DNA of 64,000 nt from Ulva prolifera (taxonomy: Eukaryota > Chlorophyta > Ulvophyceae > Ulvales > Ulvaceae): positions 67,213-131,212 of the forward strand of contig CM041201.1 of NCBI GenBank assembly GCA_023078555.1, given 5' to 3'. Each line of letters begins with the position of its first letter. Within the stretch, counting starts at the first letter, position 1. Both the position numbers and the translations under genes were made by a program. Of this stretch, positions 46,601 through 58,430 are shown one piece after another. The notes beneath the pieces were generated by a model. It searched no databases and had not been told where the DNA came from. It saw only the letters and a program-made list of their open reading frames with translations.

Positions 46601-48805
46601 TTTACAGCTGCGGGAGCTGGTGGGATGATTGGTGGTATGGAAGCGGTGGTCACATCAGGTCGCATCTGTGTCAAATCTAGGCTTTGGCATGAGATTGCAG
46701 ACACTGCCCCATGCAACACGGTGCGGGTGGATCTGGATGTTGAGATATGACGTGATGCTAGGGAATCACGGCAGGGGGGTGCTAGGTGCTGGTGGAAGCA
46801 TGGCTTTGTGGCTCATCTCGGCGGGACCGTTGATGTTGGCCAGTGACATGCGCAGAACTGGCGTGTCGCATCCGGATGAGTTGAGTGTGAGCTGAGGGCG
46901 GAAAATTGGAGCCGGTGCCACTAGCAATGCAGTGTTTCGGACACCACGGCCTGCATGAGCTTCCCTGGATGCTGGTGTATGCATGTACATGTACATGCAA
47001 GCCTCCCTGAACAAATGTACCCGATACAAAGATGAGCCACAGCCCGAGGTCGAGCAAACACCGCTGCCCGTGCAGCTGCGCAACGCAGCGTTCGCTTCCC
47101 GAACTGCAGCATCAGGACAGATGCCATTATAGCTCGAGCTCCGGTGGCGTGTATTTATGCATGATCAAGTAGCCGCTGTGCTCAGAACCTCTCGCGAGAT
47201 GGGGCACGTGCAAGATTGCCGGTGGAATGCTGATTTCCGCGTCACCGCGGCTTCCCCGTGCATGCTGTCCTGTGACGATTTCGAAATGTACGCCGTTGAG
47301 TCAGGCATGCAGGTGGCAAGTGGCTGATTCCAGGTGGCATGTTGATATCATGCGGATGTCAGCACAGAGCGTCCTCGATGTTGGAGCAGACAGCTCAAAA
47401 GGCCACCACGAGGTCAGGGCAGCAGTGAGACTCAAGCAGAAGAGGTGGCAGGGCGGGAGGAGGAGAAGCACGGGCGGAATGGGGCTGGGTGGAGATATCA
47501 GAAGGAGATGCACACCTTCGATAGTAAGATTGTAAAATGTGATCTTCTGACCAGCTGTCATGACCAGGATGCCATCGCTTGGGAGGTTGATTTTGGCATT
47601 GCAGATGGACACGTCACCGGTCTTCAGCGTCCAGAGATGTACCCGGTCAAGGGGTGTTCCAAGTCCCCAGCCCCATTCATCGACGGATGCATCCAGGAGC
47701 CGCAGCTGTGGCTGAATGGCAGCATGCAGGCGCACTTGATTGGACAGGAAGGTTGCTGCAAACCAGCTGGCTACCATGGCGCAGGTCAGGGAGGCTCCTT
47801 CAAGATTCAGTGTGGTTCCTGGAGCAGCTGACGATGCCCGGGAGCAAAGCTGTTGCAGGTCATCATTCTGAAGTGTGGACGGGGCATGCAGCAGCGGCAA
47901 GTCGAACAGGGCCTGCACCAACATATCGAGATCTTTGGCGACTCCCACACAGCAGCTTGGGCCACAAACCGTCGCTTCGTGAACGTAATATGTGTTTGAA
48001 CGACATGGTACGTGTTCACTACACGTGTCGGGTAAGCGTGCCGAGCGTTCCGGCAATGACTACAAATCATACCGAGTCTGTAACTCAAGAATGCTGTGCT
48101 CTTTGCAACCTGATATCGCGATTCCAGTTCTGCCTGTGTCAGATAGGATTGCCCTGAGGGCAGCCCGCAGCACCCGCCGCGGACGTCGTGGGTACGTGAG
48201 CCAGCAGACCAACAATGCATCCCGACCAAAGCATTCCAAATGATCCTTCAGGATGCATATGCTATCTATGGAGTGCAGCTTGCCGGTCAGGCTGATCTGA
48301 GTTCGCGTCGCTTGAGGAGACATGGCTGACACAACCGCCAAAATTCTTGCAGTAAAGCAGCGTGATGCCCATACAATAGGATGCAGCTCACCTGCAGAGC
48401 TCCTAACGGGGAAGGTGCAGCCCCACTCTGGACAGCCAGCCTGGTCCTGGTGGGCGATTCCGACGCGTGTGTCCGGGCTGATTCATCTTCTGCTGCAGCG
48501 GCAGCCGCTTCCTCGGCCGCTTGCACGCTCTTCACGTGCTCAATTCGTCGAATGGTATCCCAATTTGGCTTGACATCTTCCATGCGCAAGTGAGGCTGGA
48601 CTGTGCTGCACATGGGGCATCGAACCATTCCCGTTGTAAGGTCTTCGCCGGCATTTCTAGCTGCTGCATTCCGAGCAACCAGGATGATGTTCCTCACTGC
48701 TATACGACTGAACGTGTGACCACAAGCCGGCAAGAAAACTGGCTGATTCGGTCCACTACTGGAATAGTGCTCCATCGTGACAGGGCAGCTGTCTATGCCC
48801 TCCAT
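43687..48805 (-). CDS. RING/U-box-like protein with right-handed beta-helix and disordered tail
   Basis: Exon A (48805-48392) starts MEGIDSCPVTME and reads FLPACGHTFSR, VRCPMCS and KPNWDTIRRIE. This is a RING/U-box fold with an incomplete set of Cys/His ligands, followed by an Ala/Glu-rich helix. A short exon B near 48295-48220 (ISLTGKLHSIDSICILKDHL) is placed by phase only. Exon C (about 47925-47516) ends NAKINLPSDGILVMTAGQ, YNLTIEG. Exon D (46511-43687) follows in matching phase. It contains a long parallel beta-helix: turns of about 22-23 residues, each with a small-residue strand and a recurring Cys (for example TLSRCTLADC, LQRCSVTA, VHSCHLSES, LHACTLEG, LEGCHISA, LQGCEVTA). The last 400 residues are Ala/Pro/Ser/Arg-rich and probably disordered. 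By analogy with F-box/beta-helix proteins such as FBXO11 it could be an E3 ligase whose beta-helix recognises a ligand. That role is inference. Confidence 0.72.
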
Positions 48806-50730
48806 CTTGAATGTGTTTCTTGCGCCCTGCGATAACTATCTACTACAATTCGAATTAGATCTCTAAGACTGATTAAGGCAGACGTGATTCATACATGTTC
48901 AAACGTGCGCGTGGAAGCGCCAAGCGGTCCCTCGCTCCAGCATGCGGATTGATGCATGGCGTTTATGCAGGTGGGGGGGCTGCGCAGGGCTTGAGCCGGC
49001 CTGATCAGACGATAATCCTGCAGCCCGCTGCTCAGGCCACGTTCCGGCGCGTCATCTCGTCATCGCTATGCATTGCGACCTTGGCATGCCCTCCACGCAT
49101 ATACGCCAACGACCACCATGAGGGCGCGCTGCGGCACCTCCATGCTGAGTGCGTGCACAACAAAACCTCGCAAATCGTGAACGTGTGGATGCAAAGTCTG
49201 CGCTGATGTGGCTTTATGACTGTACACGCATGTTATCACCCGCGGCCGCGACCCTGGTTAGCCTGCGACAACATTGCTTCCGGTAACAGGCCGCATCATC
49301 GTCCATCAGTCCGCTCAAAGCGAGGCTGACTTTCCTGCCCTGCTGTCATGTATAAGTGACACCTGGTGGCGCAGCTTCGGGCGGGTGTGCCTCACATGTT
49401 ACTGAGCCCAGCAGTTGACCGGGTTGGTCCTACGACCAGCTCGCCACTTTGACACAGCCGAGCAGCAGACGCCACTTCAACGCGCAACGAGGTTCTCAAG
49501 GCCTTAAACTTTAGTAAAATCCACAGACTGATGCGCGTCATAGGGAAATGCTAGCGGCTCTGGAGCTTGCTGTAGGCCATGCTCGGTGTGAAAGCAGTTG
49601 AAAACAACGAGCGGATTACTAAAATCCCCGCCTGCAGATGAATGCGAGTGTCGCCTTTCGACCATTGCAAGTGATTTGTACTCAAATGTCGGATACGCCG
49701 AAGCAAAATGCCGGCTTCTAGCTGTGCACAGTTGGGCCAGTGGTCGGTCCTTGTCCACGCATCGCATGGCGCTGTGGCGCCTGCCCGTCCCAGACGACGA
49801 ATTCGTACGACATAGTACTGTCGCTTATAGCAGCATGCAACTGTGTCGCAGACCAACTGCCCTGCGTCCCTGAGCTCAGCACCCATGCTGACATAGAACT
49901 GCTGACCATCACCGAGCTGCTGACATTGAAGACCACTGGTCTGAAAGCAATCCATCATGCAGCTGTGCCGTCCCAAGGGATCCCTGCAGATTACGGAACA
50001 CATCTGAGGAGCTGATTGGTCAGTTGCATTGACACCGTCCCTGCTTGAGGCCCAGAAACTGCGCCTGCGAACACCAGCCCAGTCAACTGAGCTGCAGCGC
50101 CTCCTCGGATGATACCCCATTTCCAGCAATGGTAGCAGTTCGGTGCGGCAACGCACGATCTCTGTGGTGCACTCTCTTTGTTGAGCATGTACAGTTTCCG
50201 CTACACATTCGACAAAGACAGACGTACACCTGAGGGCCAGCCTGCTCAGGCGATGCTGCACAGAAAGAAGATTTTGCACTTCCACAAGCATGTGCTTTTG
50301 CTCCTTGCAGCCAGGGCTGAGGCATAACAGCAGCACCCCTCTGCTGCCCCAGCTGGGGTGACTGTCAGAAGCTGTGCGTTGGCCAGCAGCCGCTGGGTAC
50401 TCAAAAGACTTTATCCAGGACAGCACATGCGTGATCACTGGGAAGCGTTTATGCTGGCCGAGCGTGCAGCCTCGGCCTCCATCTTCTCTGCAAGCACATG
50501 CGCTCGCATCACGCAGCCACTGCATCTTCTGTGGACGTGTCCCCTGCATACAGCTGAGCTGGTCAAGACGATATAGGCGAGCTATCCCCGTATGAGCTCT
50601 CGTGTGGTCCGTTGAAGCCTGCACTTTACCCTCCTGCCCTCATGCCGAGGTACTTTCCTGTTGATTTGTGTCGCTGACAAACAGTGTCCCTTCAGTGCTG
50701 CACACCCCCATGCCTGCGTAGGGGGGCTTG

Positions 50731-50780
50731 TGTGTGTATTACAAGGACAAAGGCAACAAGGCGGGCAGCACCGCGAAAGA
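50731..50780 (+). repeat. Dispersed 'TTACAAGGAC' repeat
   Basis: TGTGTGTATTACAAGGACAA followed by GGCGGGCAGCACCGCGAAAG. This is the best-preserved copy of the family, immediately followed by CA-rich simple sequence. Confidence 0.55.
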
Positions 50781-50950
50781 AGCAAACAAACGAAGCAAAC
50801 ACACAGACACCCACGCACGCGACACCCACCACGTCCAAAAAAAAAAACCCAGCACCGGCGCAGCAAAAGACACAGATCCGTAGACCGCCAAGCACACACC
50901 CACACACCCACAAACCCAAACCCACACACGCACGCACAAACCCCACAGCC
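50780..50950. repeat. CA-rich simple sequence
   Basis: Irregular ACACCCACRCA-type repeats with a nine-A run in the middle, strongly purine/pyrimidine-biased on one strand. Confidence 0.6.
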
Positions 50951-51654
50951 GACACACAACATCACACCTTGTGTGTGTATGGCTGCGGCCAGAGCGGGTG
51001 CTGCCGTGTGCGGCCGCATGGCTGCCGCATGGGTGCGTTGGTTTGTGCAGCGCGTTGCTGGTCGTGTGGGTGTGTACGCTTCCCCTGGGTGCTGCCCGGT
51101 GTACTACCTGCCTTGCTCGCTTAGTGCGTGTAACACACCCATGCCTGCGCTAGTTATGGCTGTGGCGTGGATGCGTTGGACCGGTTGGTGTGTGCTTGGG
51201 AGGCTGCGGGAGCACATGCATGCATGCAGCGGATTAATCTGCGACAGCACACAAAGCTGTAGGCAACGTACGGGGCTATAAACTTGCACACTTTAGCCAA
51301 GTTAATCCAGATTTCTCTCCTTGACTGCGCATCACTCACCATGAGTATGCGGAAGAGGGTTACAAACACCTTGATGAAATGATGAACACTTGTGGCCAGG
51401 GACTGTCGCCGGGAGGCGAAGGTGGTTGCAGCGATTGTGGATTAGGTCGCGTCCGTCAGAACGCGATGTTCTGGAGCCGATCTTGTTAGTCTGCCAAACA
51501 CCGGCCTGCAGATGTTGTTGGTGTTAGCGCCAGAGGCCCAAGGAGGTGGTAGGGCCCGCTGCTTTAGCTAAGCAGGCGTGATGGACCATCGCTGGTGAGG
51601 TCTGTATATCGGCCACCCTGACGTTGAACCCCCTCACGCTGCACAAGCCTCCTG

Positions 51655-51680
51655 CATGCATGCATGCATGTGCATGCATG
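51655..51680. repeat. (GCAT)n microsatellite
   Basis: Four to five GCAT units, a single interruption (GTGC) and two more units. It is the longest instance of the TGCATGCA motif that recurs throughout the non-coding DNA here. Confidence 0.8.
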
Positions 51681-52605
51681 GTCTGCCAGAAGCCGGGCAG
51701 CGGCGCAGCTCTGCTAAGCTAGCGCACGCAGCTTCTGTGGCAATTCAGTGGTATAGCGGCCATATCACTGGATTGCCACACCCCGCAGCCCATCGTGGAG
51801 AGGCCGCGGATCGTGTTGTCAGCCAACGGCCTTGCCGCGAAGCTGCGCCGAACGCTGCACTCGAATCAGGAGGGCGGGAGCGGCGGGACGACCTCCGAAG
51901 ATCTATGCGCCGTGCGGCGAGGGCACGCAGCTGGCCCATGCATGGGCGGGGGACGGCCTGCCTGTTTGCGTGCGTACACCTCGGTGCGGTCAAAGTGGCT
52001 GGGGGCCGCTGTCGTTACGCTGTGCTGCAGAATCGATGTTGCATGGAGCCAGCGGGTGTGGCGCAGATTTTGCCACTGATTGGCAAACTGCGGGAGAGAG
52101 GGAAGGTCGTAAGGTCGCCATGTGCACAACGGGACATATGTCACATGTGGCTCCGGTGACAGTGTTCCTTGTTCGTGCTCCAGGCGACAGCTGCGATGTG
52201 GGTTCGTCGTGCTACGCTTTTCCACGGCCCTGCGGTGCTATCTGCCTTGCTGACGTCGTCTTCGTGACCATGCTGGCAGACGCATCGAGTGCGGTGCCCC
52301 AAGCCACTGTTCATGCATGCTTCGCAAGGGAACGGTGTCGAGGTGGTCCCTGCTCAGGTCTGTGGCTGAGCACTTGCTTGGTCTTGCTAGCGGCACAATG
52401 TGCTGCGCCGCAACGCCACCGCGGACATGTTTCGTCTGCACTCATAAGATCTGGTGCATGCGCGACCGTCCGGGAGCGCAACGTCAACGTAGTGTACATC
52501 CGGCTGGCGGAATATATCTGAGGTAACAATGTTCGATGTTTATATTTTATGATTGAGTGTTCGGAGAACATGGTGATGCGCGCGTGAACCACGCAACCAG
52601 CTCCG

Positions 52606-53272
52606 ATGATGGCCTTCAGCTGTGGGAGAAACACGTTTGTTCCGATCGGCTCTGCACTTCCCGAGAGCTACGAGCAATCGTTCAAAGCAAAAGTACAGGT
52701 ATGATTTGTCCACAGTGCTGTGGACGATGATGGTCAGGCATGCTCATGTGTGTGATCACGTTAGTCTGTCATGCAGGCTGCACGAGCGACCACGACACAG
52801 ACAGCCGAGCCACCAAAGAAGCGGAACTCTCACCCTGGTGTAGCAAAGGCAGGCCCAGGTTCGTCTCCACATTTGACGGCACTTCTTGCTGTGGCCATAA
52901 GGCTGCTGCATCACAAGCGTGCTGATCGAGTGGGATGCTGCAGGGCCGGGCCGGAAAACAGGGCCAAGGGGTAAACGTGGAGTCACACTTGCAAAAAACA
53001 GCATCACAGTTGCCACTCTGATAGAGAGGAATCTGATAAAAGAAGGGTCCGTAGTCAAAGTTACCCACCGGGGTGAATCAGAAGAAGGGATCCTAGAGGC
53101 TGATGGGAGTGTTTTGTGCGGCGGGCAGAAACATGCAACATGTGCGGACTTTGCAACTGCCATGAAGCGGAAAATCTCCAAGAGTGAGGGACGTCCAGAT
53201 GATGGCTGGAGGTCGTGTGTTGTGAATGGTCGGACTTTAAACGACTACAGGGATGAGATACTCGAGGCTTGA
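52606..53272 (+). CDS. Small basic protein with AT-hook-like motif and RAMA-type domain
   Basis: Three exons close in phase: 52606-52698, 52777-52858, 52944-53272 (TGA), giving 167 residues. The start is ATGATG; either Met is possible. The N terminus reads ALPESYEQSFKAKVQ. A basic linker (PPKKRNSHPGV and PGRKTGPRGKRG, about residues 60-71) resembles an AT-hook or nuclear localisation signal. Residues about 72-165 read LIERNLIKEGSVVKVTHRGE, ILEADGSVLCGG, CADFATAMKRK, DDGWRSCVVNGRTLNDYRD. This matches the pattern of RAMA domains (restriction enzyme adenine methylase associated): an N-terminal LI-x-x-GLLK-x-G, a strand-rich middle, a small-residue helix and a terminal GW+x-V-x-x-x-G-R-x-L-x-x-(Y/L)R. 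RAMA domains occur in bacterial methylase partners and eukaryotic MPND-like proteins and are proposed to read modified DNA. A chromatin role is inference. Confidence 0.6.
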
Positions 53273-54130
53273 GTCTCTATCCCAGATGTTCGCGATCACA
53301 TTGTGTTATCACTGATGTATTCAGCAGGCATGACTGTGTGCGTTTGTGCTCCACTTGAATGTGCAAATCCCGCGCGGGAGGAGACACGGCATCGCTAAGT
53401 CGCAGGTGTAGTTTGATCGCGTTGAGATGCCTATCAACGAGGGCATCAGATCTTGGGCCTGACATTCTGGCTGCAAGTGCCTGGAATTCTGCGGATCCTG
53501 TTCCTGCAAATCCCATTGAGACCAGGAGCTGGTGAAGATACATGCACCTGCACGTGTTGATTGAATGTTGAATGCAACTACGATGCTGGGCAATTGAGTG
53601 ACCTCATCATGTAGCGTATGATACGCATGCCAATGTAATCGTCAGGTGCAGAGCACTTGTGACCCTCGCAGCCACTACAATCAACGAGTGTTCACAGCAG
53701 AATCAAGCAAGCTTGTCTATGCTTGAAATGAATTCTGTATGAGATTTCCTTTTGCCTGGGCGGTCCGATGGTGGTAAACCAGACACAGGCACGTACGTCC
53801 TGCAATGCGAAGCACGCGAGCGTCTGGCCGGCACAGGCGTGTATTCAGTGTCCAGCAAGAAATCAGAGACATGAGGTCGAGAGTTTGAGTCCGTGGTCCG
53901 CTGAAGTTTCTCCAGAAGGCAGTTGTGCTCAAGGGTCTCTACGCATGCGTGACAACTGTGTTTCCGAAAAGGCACTCTCCGTGAGCACCATGCAACCACA
54001 TTTCTGGACATAACTGCAAGTGATAGCACAGTTCCACTCTGTACCAGGTTTTATGGTATCATAGAGCACTGAAGCCATCATTTGCACGGACAGTACCCAT
54101 CATCCATGATTCAACGGTAGCAAATCCAAC
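53273..54130. other. Intergenic spacer
   Basis: 3' flank of the RAMA-type gene and 5' flank of the coiled-coil gene. No other feature is seen. Confidence 0.5.
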
Positions 54131-55205
54131 ATGCCTCCCAAGAGGAAAGGAAAAGCAGCTTCTGTGGATCCAGCAAAGCAGCTTGAGCAAGAAAAGGTCA
54201 AGCGAGCTGAGAATGAAGTGCTTGGGTTGCACAGGCAACTTCAAATGCTCACTATTGAGCACCAACAGGCCAGGCAGCGGGAGCAGACCTGGCACAGCAA
54301 AGCTGACCACTTTGAAGCCCTGTTGGCCAGAAAGGAGGAGGATATGAAAGACATAACAAAAGCGATGGCTCGCAAGAGCACGGTGATGCCCTTAAACTGG
54401 CAGCATTTGCACTTCATTCTAGGAGTGCAGCATCTTGTTGCTCAGATGCTCAGCAGCCCTGCAGCTAAGTATGCACAACAAAAAGCCAACCAAAAAATAA
54501 TGCCACGTGGCTGATCATACACGTGTGTGCAGCTCACTTCCAGTGCATACATGCATTCGTATGCAATTTGAGTCGAGGATTGGGGCCGTTCATGAACTGT
54601 CCTCCACAGCAATCTTGCCGCCTGCAGGCAATCCAGGATCAGAAGCAAGCAATGATTGAAGATCTCGAAGACAAGATTCAGCATCTGCTGCGAGAAAATT
54701 CAGACCTGAAAGTGGCAAACGCACAAGCTGAAGAGGATGCTGAGCGGGCTGCAGTAGATCACCAATGCGAGGCAAGAACCAACCTACAGCATCGACTTGT
54801 GCTGAACTGCTGAGCAGCAACTTGTGTTTTGAGTGGCTATTCTTATCAGTTCTGCCAGGCTGACCAGACCACTGCTGGCTAGACAGTCACACTCCAGCGC
54901 CGGCTGCCATTGCAGAGTCGAGTCCGAATGCCATTCGCTCCGCTGCAAGTCGGCGGTCGTGTCTTTGTGCATCATGTGGATACTGAATAGATGTTGAGAT
55001 GCAGAATGCGCAGATTATGTAGCATGGCACATGCATCTTGCAGGTGGAGCGCCTACAGAAAGCGTTGCAAGGCGTGCATGTGGAGTACAAGCAGATGCTG
55101 CACCAGACTTTGGCAAAGCTGAATGATCAGATACTGTCACCGTACATCAACGAGGCTTCGGAAAACATTGGAGGCACAGCTCTGAGCTCGTCACACGATC
55201 CTTGA
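54131..55205 (+). CDS. Coiled-coil protein resembling dynein regulatory complex subunit 12 (CCDC153-like)
   Basis: Three exons in phase: 54131-54382, 54628-54798, 55044-55205 (TGA), giving 194 residues. The start MPPKRKGKAA is basic, then the chain is almost entirely predicted coiled coil: LEQEKVKRAENEVLGLHRQL, ADHFEALLARKEEDMKDITK, AMIEDLEDKIQHLLRENSDL, VERLQKALQGVHVEYKQML, then HQTLAKLNDQI and a short tail. Length, the MPPK start and the YKQMLHQTLAKL motif near the C terminus resemble CCDC153/DRC12 of the axonemal nexin-dynein regulatory complex (YEEILHDSLDRL in the human protein). If right, this lineage retains flagellar genes. Coiled coils align easily by chance, so the family call is moderate, while the gene model is good. 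Confidence 0.55.
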
Positions 55206-56637
55206 GATGCTGAAGAAGCAAGGTCCGAGAGACACCAACTACCTCCGGGCTGCTGTCTGCTGGGCGTGTCGTCGCAAGATGAACAACACGTCAGATCACT
55301 GGCAAGGCTCTGGTGCATGCTTGGTGCTAAGGCTGGGTGTGCAGTTGTCTATTGGTTCTTGGCAACAGATACACACAAACATGTTCAATCACAGGACCAA
55401 TGATGTGTCGTCCTGTGTCCGCAAGGCCTGTTGCAAGGCCGATGCACAGCGCACCAGCTGCATGGCGTGTAGCCTAGTAGAGCAGTGGATAGTGTAGGGC
55501 ATCGTCATATGGCACGATTCGCTTGTCAGCGGATCCAATTGCTGGATACACAGCGGGCGGAGACACAATGGACCGAGCAGTCGTCTTTACAAAAGCGCTG
55601 CAGCAGCAGGAGACCTGTGGCTTCTTTGATGTGCCGTGCAGTGTATGATACTCTGAGCTATCGGTCTCGCCATTCTGTGCTGTTCGGATCGCCATGCTCG
55701 GAGATCGTGGCGCCATACGCCGCAGCTAGGGCATCCAAATGTAGCACAAGGCGTGCGCTACGAACCTGCGTGTACATACGCCTGTACAAAAACTGCGCAC
55801 TCCAACAGCACCACACAGGCACACAGGCATGCCCGCCCACTATCCAGGTGGAGCCCATACGGCGATGTCGCCTCACTGCCCCCGCCGGGGGCCCCCGCCG
55901 GGGGCCGCCAGATGGGAGGAGGCCCTAGCCACACGGACCGTCCATCACCCCCGCATCCCCCATGCGCACAGCCCCCCGGACGACATCTCTTCCCCGCCAT
56001 GCGCTGCCTGACGCCCGCGCCAGGCATGACCCGTCATACCTTCATGGCACAGCACACGTGCTTGTCGCGGCAGATCTATTGGTAATGGTAGCGGTGGGTC
56101 TTCTTCCGTTCACTCTTTTGAGGCACTATCAGAGGTGATCGTATCCCCCACGCAGAGTCCCCATGATGACGTACACAACAATCATTTCTCCATATCCCCA
56201 CAGATCACGTAGCTCTGCGACGGTAGAAGTATGGAAGGCAAGGAGCATCCTGCGGGATGTCGGCCAGCGTTTGTCTCTGCGATTCATCAACAATGCATGC
56301 GAAGGTGCGGATGAGTGTTCATCATGTTCCAGTATTCGCCATGCTGCACAGTCCGCAGTCGTCGCTTCACCAACCCCAAAAACGTCTGTGCATCATTGAT
56401 TTCTGTGAGGGGTACTGGAATTGTGTATGCCTTTTTGCAGGCGAAGTGCGCTGTGTACGTGTCCCGCGCTCACACTGGTCGCAATCATACGCTCGTGATC
56501 GCACCTTGCAGCAGCAACAGTCGGTGGCTTGGCGTTTGATACGCAGATTAGCGCGTCGAGTGCAGCTAATTTGAGCTTGTGCGGCTTGGATTGGACACAA
56601 AAGGGTCGCCTCGTCATTAGTCCCTCCAGCTAAGTCG
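55206..56637. other. Intergenic spacer
   Basis: No gene is supported. A GC-rich direct repeat (CCCCGCCGGGGGC twice) lies at about 55878-55906. Confidence 0.45.
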
Positions 56638-57745
56638 ATGGCCTTGTCCTCGATCGGTCATTTCCTACGACCCCAAATTTACATCAACGCACGATCCCAG
56701 TGCATTGTATTCGCAAGGTCGTCGCCATACGAAGATTCATTCCTCAGTGATGAGGCGCAAGGCATCATGCAAGTATGTGCATCATCGTCCTGGGCACTTG
56801 GCAAGCACCCTAAATGCATTTCAACATTAGTCTACATACATTGGAATGGTTCTCGACGTTGCCGCTGCATGTCCATCACGTGCCTCCCGCGTATGCTGCT
56901 TCATTGAATGGTCAGTTGAAGTTGACCGCCCAGACAGGCCTCGAGGACTCGCTCTTTAGCGATGGCTATGCATCATACACATCTACTGCTTCTATAGTCG
57001 AATAGCTGAAAAGGCGGCCGTAATCCCTTGTCCATGTGTATTTTCATTTCGATGATGCATTACATGCTGTGTTCATGCAGTCGTTTGACAGTATGTTAGC
57101 CCGGCAGGAGTCGATGACGAGCTCGATCCTGCAAGAGATGCGGCAAGATCAACAGAGGTTGCGTGGTGTGTCCTACAGCTATTGAGCCTTGCCTCTGAAG
57201 TCCTGTTATTTTGTCATTGGCAACAAGGGCAAACTAGCCACTCCGTATGACTGTCTGCGTATGCGGTATGCGGTATGCGATAAGGCTGCAATAGTATGCC
57301 TCCACTGTCTTCTAGATGCACAGCGCATGATCTTGCTGCAGAGCTGACAACAGAGGTACAGAAGCATTCGTCGGGGCCCAATTACTCATATCGGCATGAA
57401 CAAGCAGGCCCAGGGTACTATCGATATGAGAGTGTCACAGTCTGGTCTTCCTGTGGGCACCACCCATGCAATCAGACCGCTGCATATCAGGCGGGAAGTG
57501 GGGCGGGCCTTGCCCTCATCGTCGCTGGAGCTTTGACAGCAGTGTACGCTGTGCTCGGCGCGGCTTTCTGGTCCAGATATTCAGCCACGACCTTTGAAGA
57601 CATGGCAAAGTGGCAGCTAACACTTATGTGGCCTTTTCTCTTTGCTTTCAACAGCAAATTCCGAAAAGCATTCACTGGCACCCTTGTGCGCAAATCAGAA
57701 AATGGTTCAGACGACATTGGAGAAGCACCGGGAGCCAGTTCATAA
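56638..57745 (+). CDS. Two-TM probable plastid protein of unknown function
   Basis: Four exons join in phase: 56638-56772, 56934-56996, 57081-57165, 57342-57745 (TAA), giving 228 residues. The N terminus (MALSSIGHFLRPQIYINARS) looks like an organelle transit peptide. A short coiled-coil-prone region (ARQESMTSSILQEMRQDQQR) follows. Then comes a Tyr-rich segment (SYRHEQAGPGYYRYESVTVW) with a Cys pair (CGHHPC), TM1 at about 148-170 (AGLALIVAGALTAVYAVLGA) and TM2 at about 185-198 (WQLTLMWPFLFAF). The C-terminal tail is polar. I do not recognise the family. The second exon's donor (GTCGAA) is weak and was chosen to keep the frame. A thylakoid or envelope location is plausible but unproved. Confidence 0.5.
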
Positions 57746-58387
57746 ATGCTGGTTTACAGTGTGCTTGGTACATGCCTGGCACCTTGAGTGACAGTGGCTC
57801 ATGTGGTCATGATGCTGTTGAGTAATAAATGCCATGGCACCGACACACGCTTCATCATAGTCCGAAGGAAAGAATGATCGTTTTTACGTGCTGGTGGCGT
57901 TTGATATGCTGTAATGATCCAGGCTGGTGCATGCAGCATGCATCACTTAGGCCATGTACGCAGCCTTCGCTGCATCACAGCTGCCTTACACATGGGCGCA
58001 AGCTACCTGCTGTCCGAGCGCAACATTCAAGAAAGCGATCCTCCTCTACATGAGCGGACGTTGCCCGTCTACAAACATGGAGCATGGCTTCATTGGGCAG
58101 TCCTGCACACTCTGTCACCGTTGTGTGGTCCACATATGGGCCGCATATCATTTGTTGAAGGAAAGATCAGTATGGAAACTGCTCAGCTGCTTGATCGAGT
58201 CCGATTTGATTTCAACACAGTCAGTAAGAAAAGACACCCTGGCCTTCAAATCGGGACAGTTCCGCTGCATCTGAGAATCTGTGGTGGTTCATTCGTGGTT
58301 TTGTCTGAACACGTATTGCTGACCAGAACCAAGGGTCAGGTCCAGTGCTGCATGACTAGCACCAGTGCCCAGGAGGCTTGTGTGATA
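57746..58387. other. Spacer before the copia remnant
   Basis: No feature is recognised. A long open frame runs through here into the retroelement, but its N-terminal part has no recognisable gag or integrase sequence. Confidence 0.4.
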
Positions 58388-58430
58388 TGTGTATTACAAG
58401 GACAAAGCCGGAGTGGCCGGCAGCACCGAC
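58388..58430 (+). repeat. Dispersed 'TTACAAGGAC' repeat
   Basis: TGTGTATTACAAGGACAAAG then CCGGCAGCACCG, immediately upstream of the copia-type coding sequence. Confidence 0.5.

Larger units (their letters stand above)
48806..52605. other. Gene-poor 3.8-kb stretch
   Basis: No gene could be supported. The minus strand has an open frame of 357 codons (50624-49551) without recognisable domains or biased codon use. A short plus-strand frame (48895-49206) lies divergent to the RING gene. Neither is called. The region includes a TTACAAGGAC repeat, a CA-rich simple repeat (about 50780-50950) and a GCAT microsatellite (51655-51680). Confidence 0.4.

Noticed and set aside
44126..46680. Long plus-strand frames of 610 and 571 codons
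   Set aside because: They are antisense shadows of the GC-rich beta-helix exon, which has clear domain periodicity on the minus strand.
48895..49206. Small plus-strand gene divergent from the RING/beta-helix gene
   Set aside because: A 103-codon frame without recognisable features; not enough to call.
49551..50624. Minus-strand frame of 357 codons
   Set aside because: No domain, no GC3-rich codon use like the confirmed exons here, and no supporting splice context. Possibly chance.
50780..50950. CRISPR-like array
   Set aside because: The repeats are irregular CA-rich simple sequence without spacers, in a nuclear eukaryotic genome.
57914..58430. Gag or integrase part of the copia element
   Set aside because: The frame is open but shows no zinc knuckle, no DD35E core and no protease motif.
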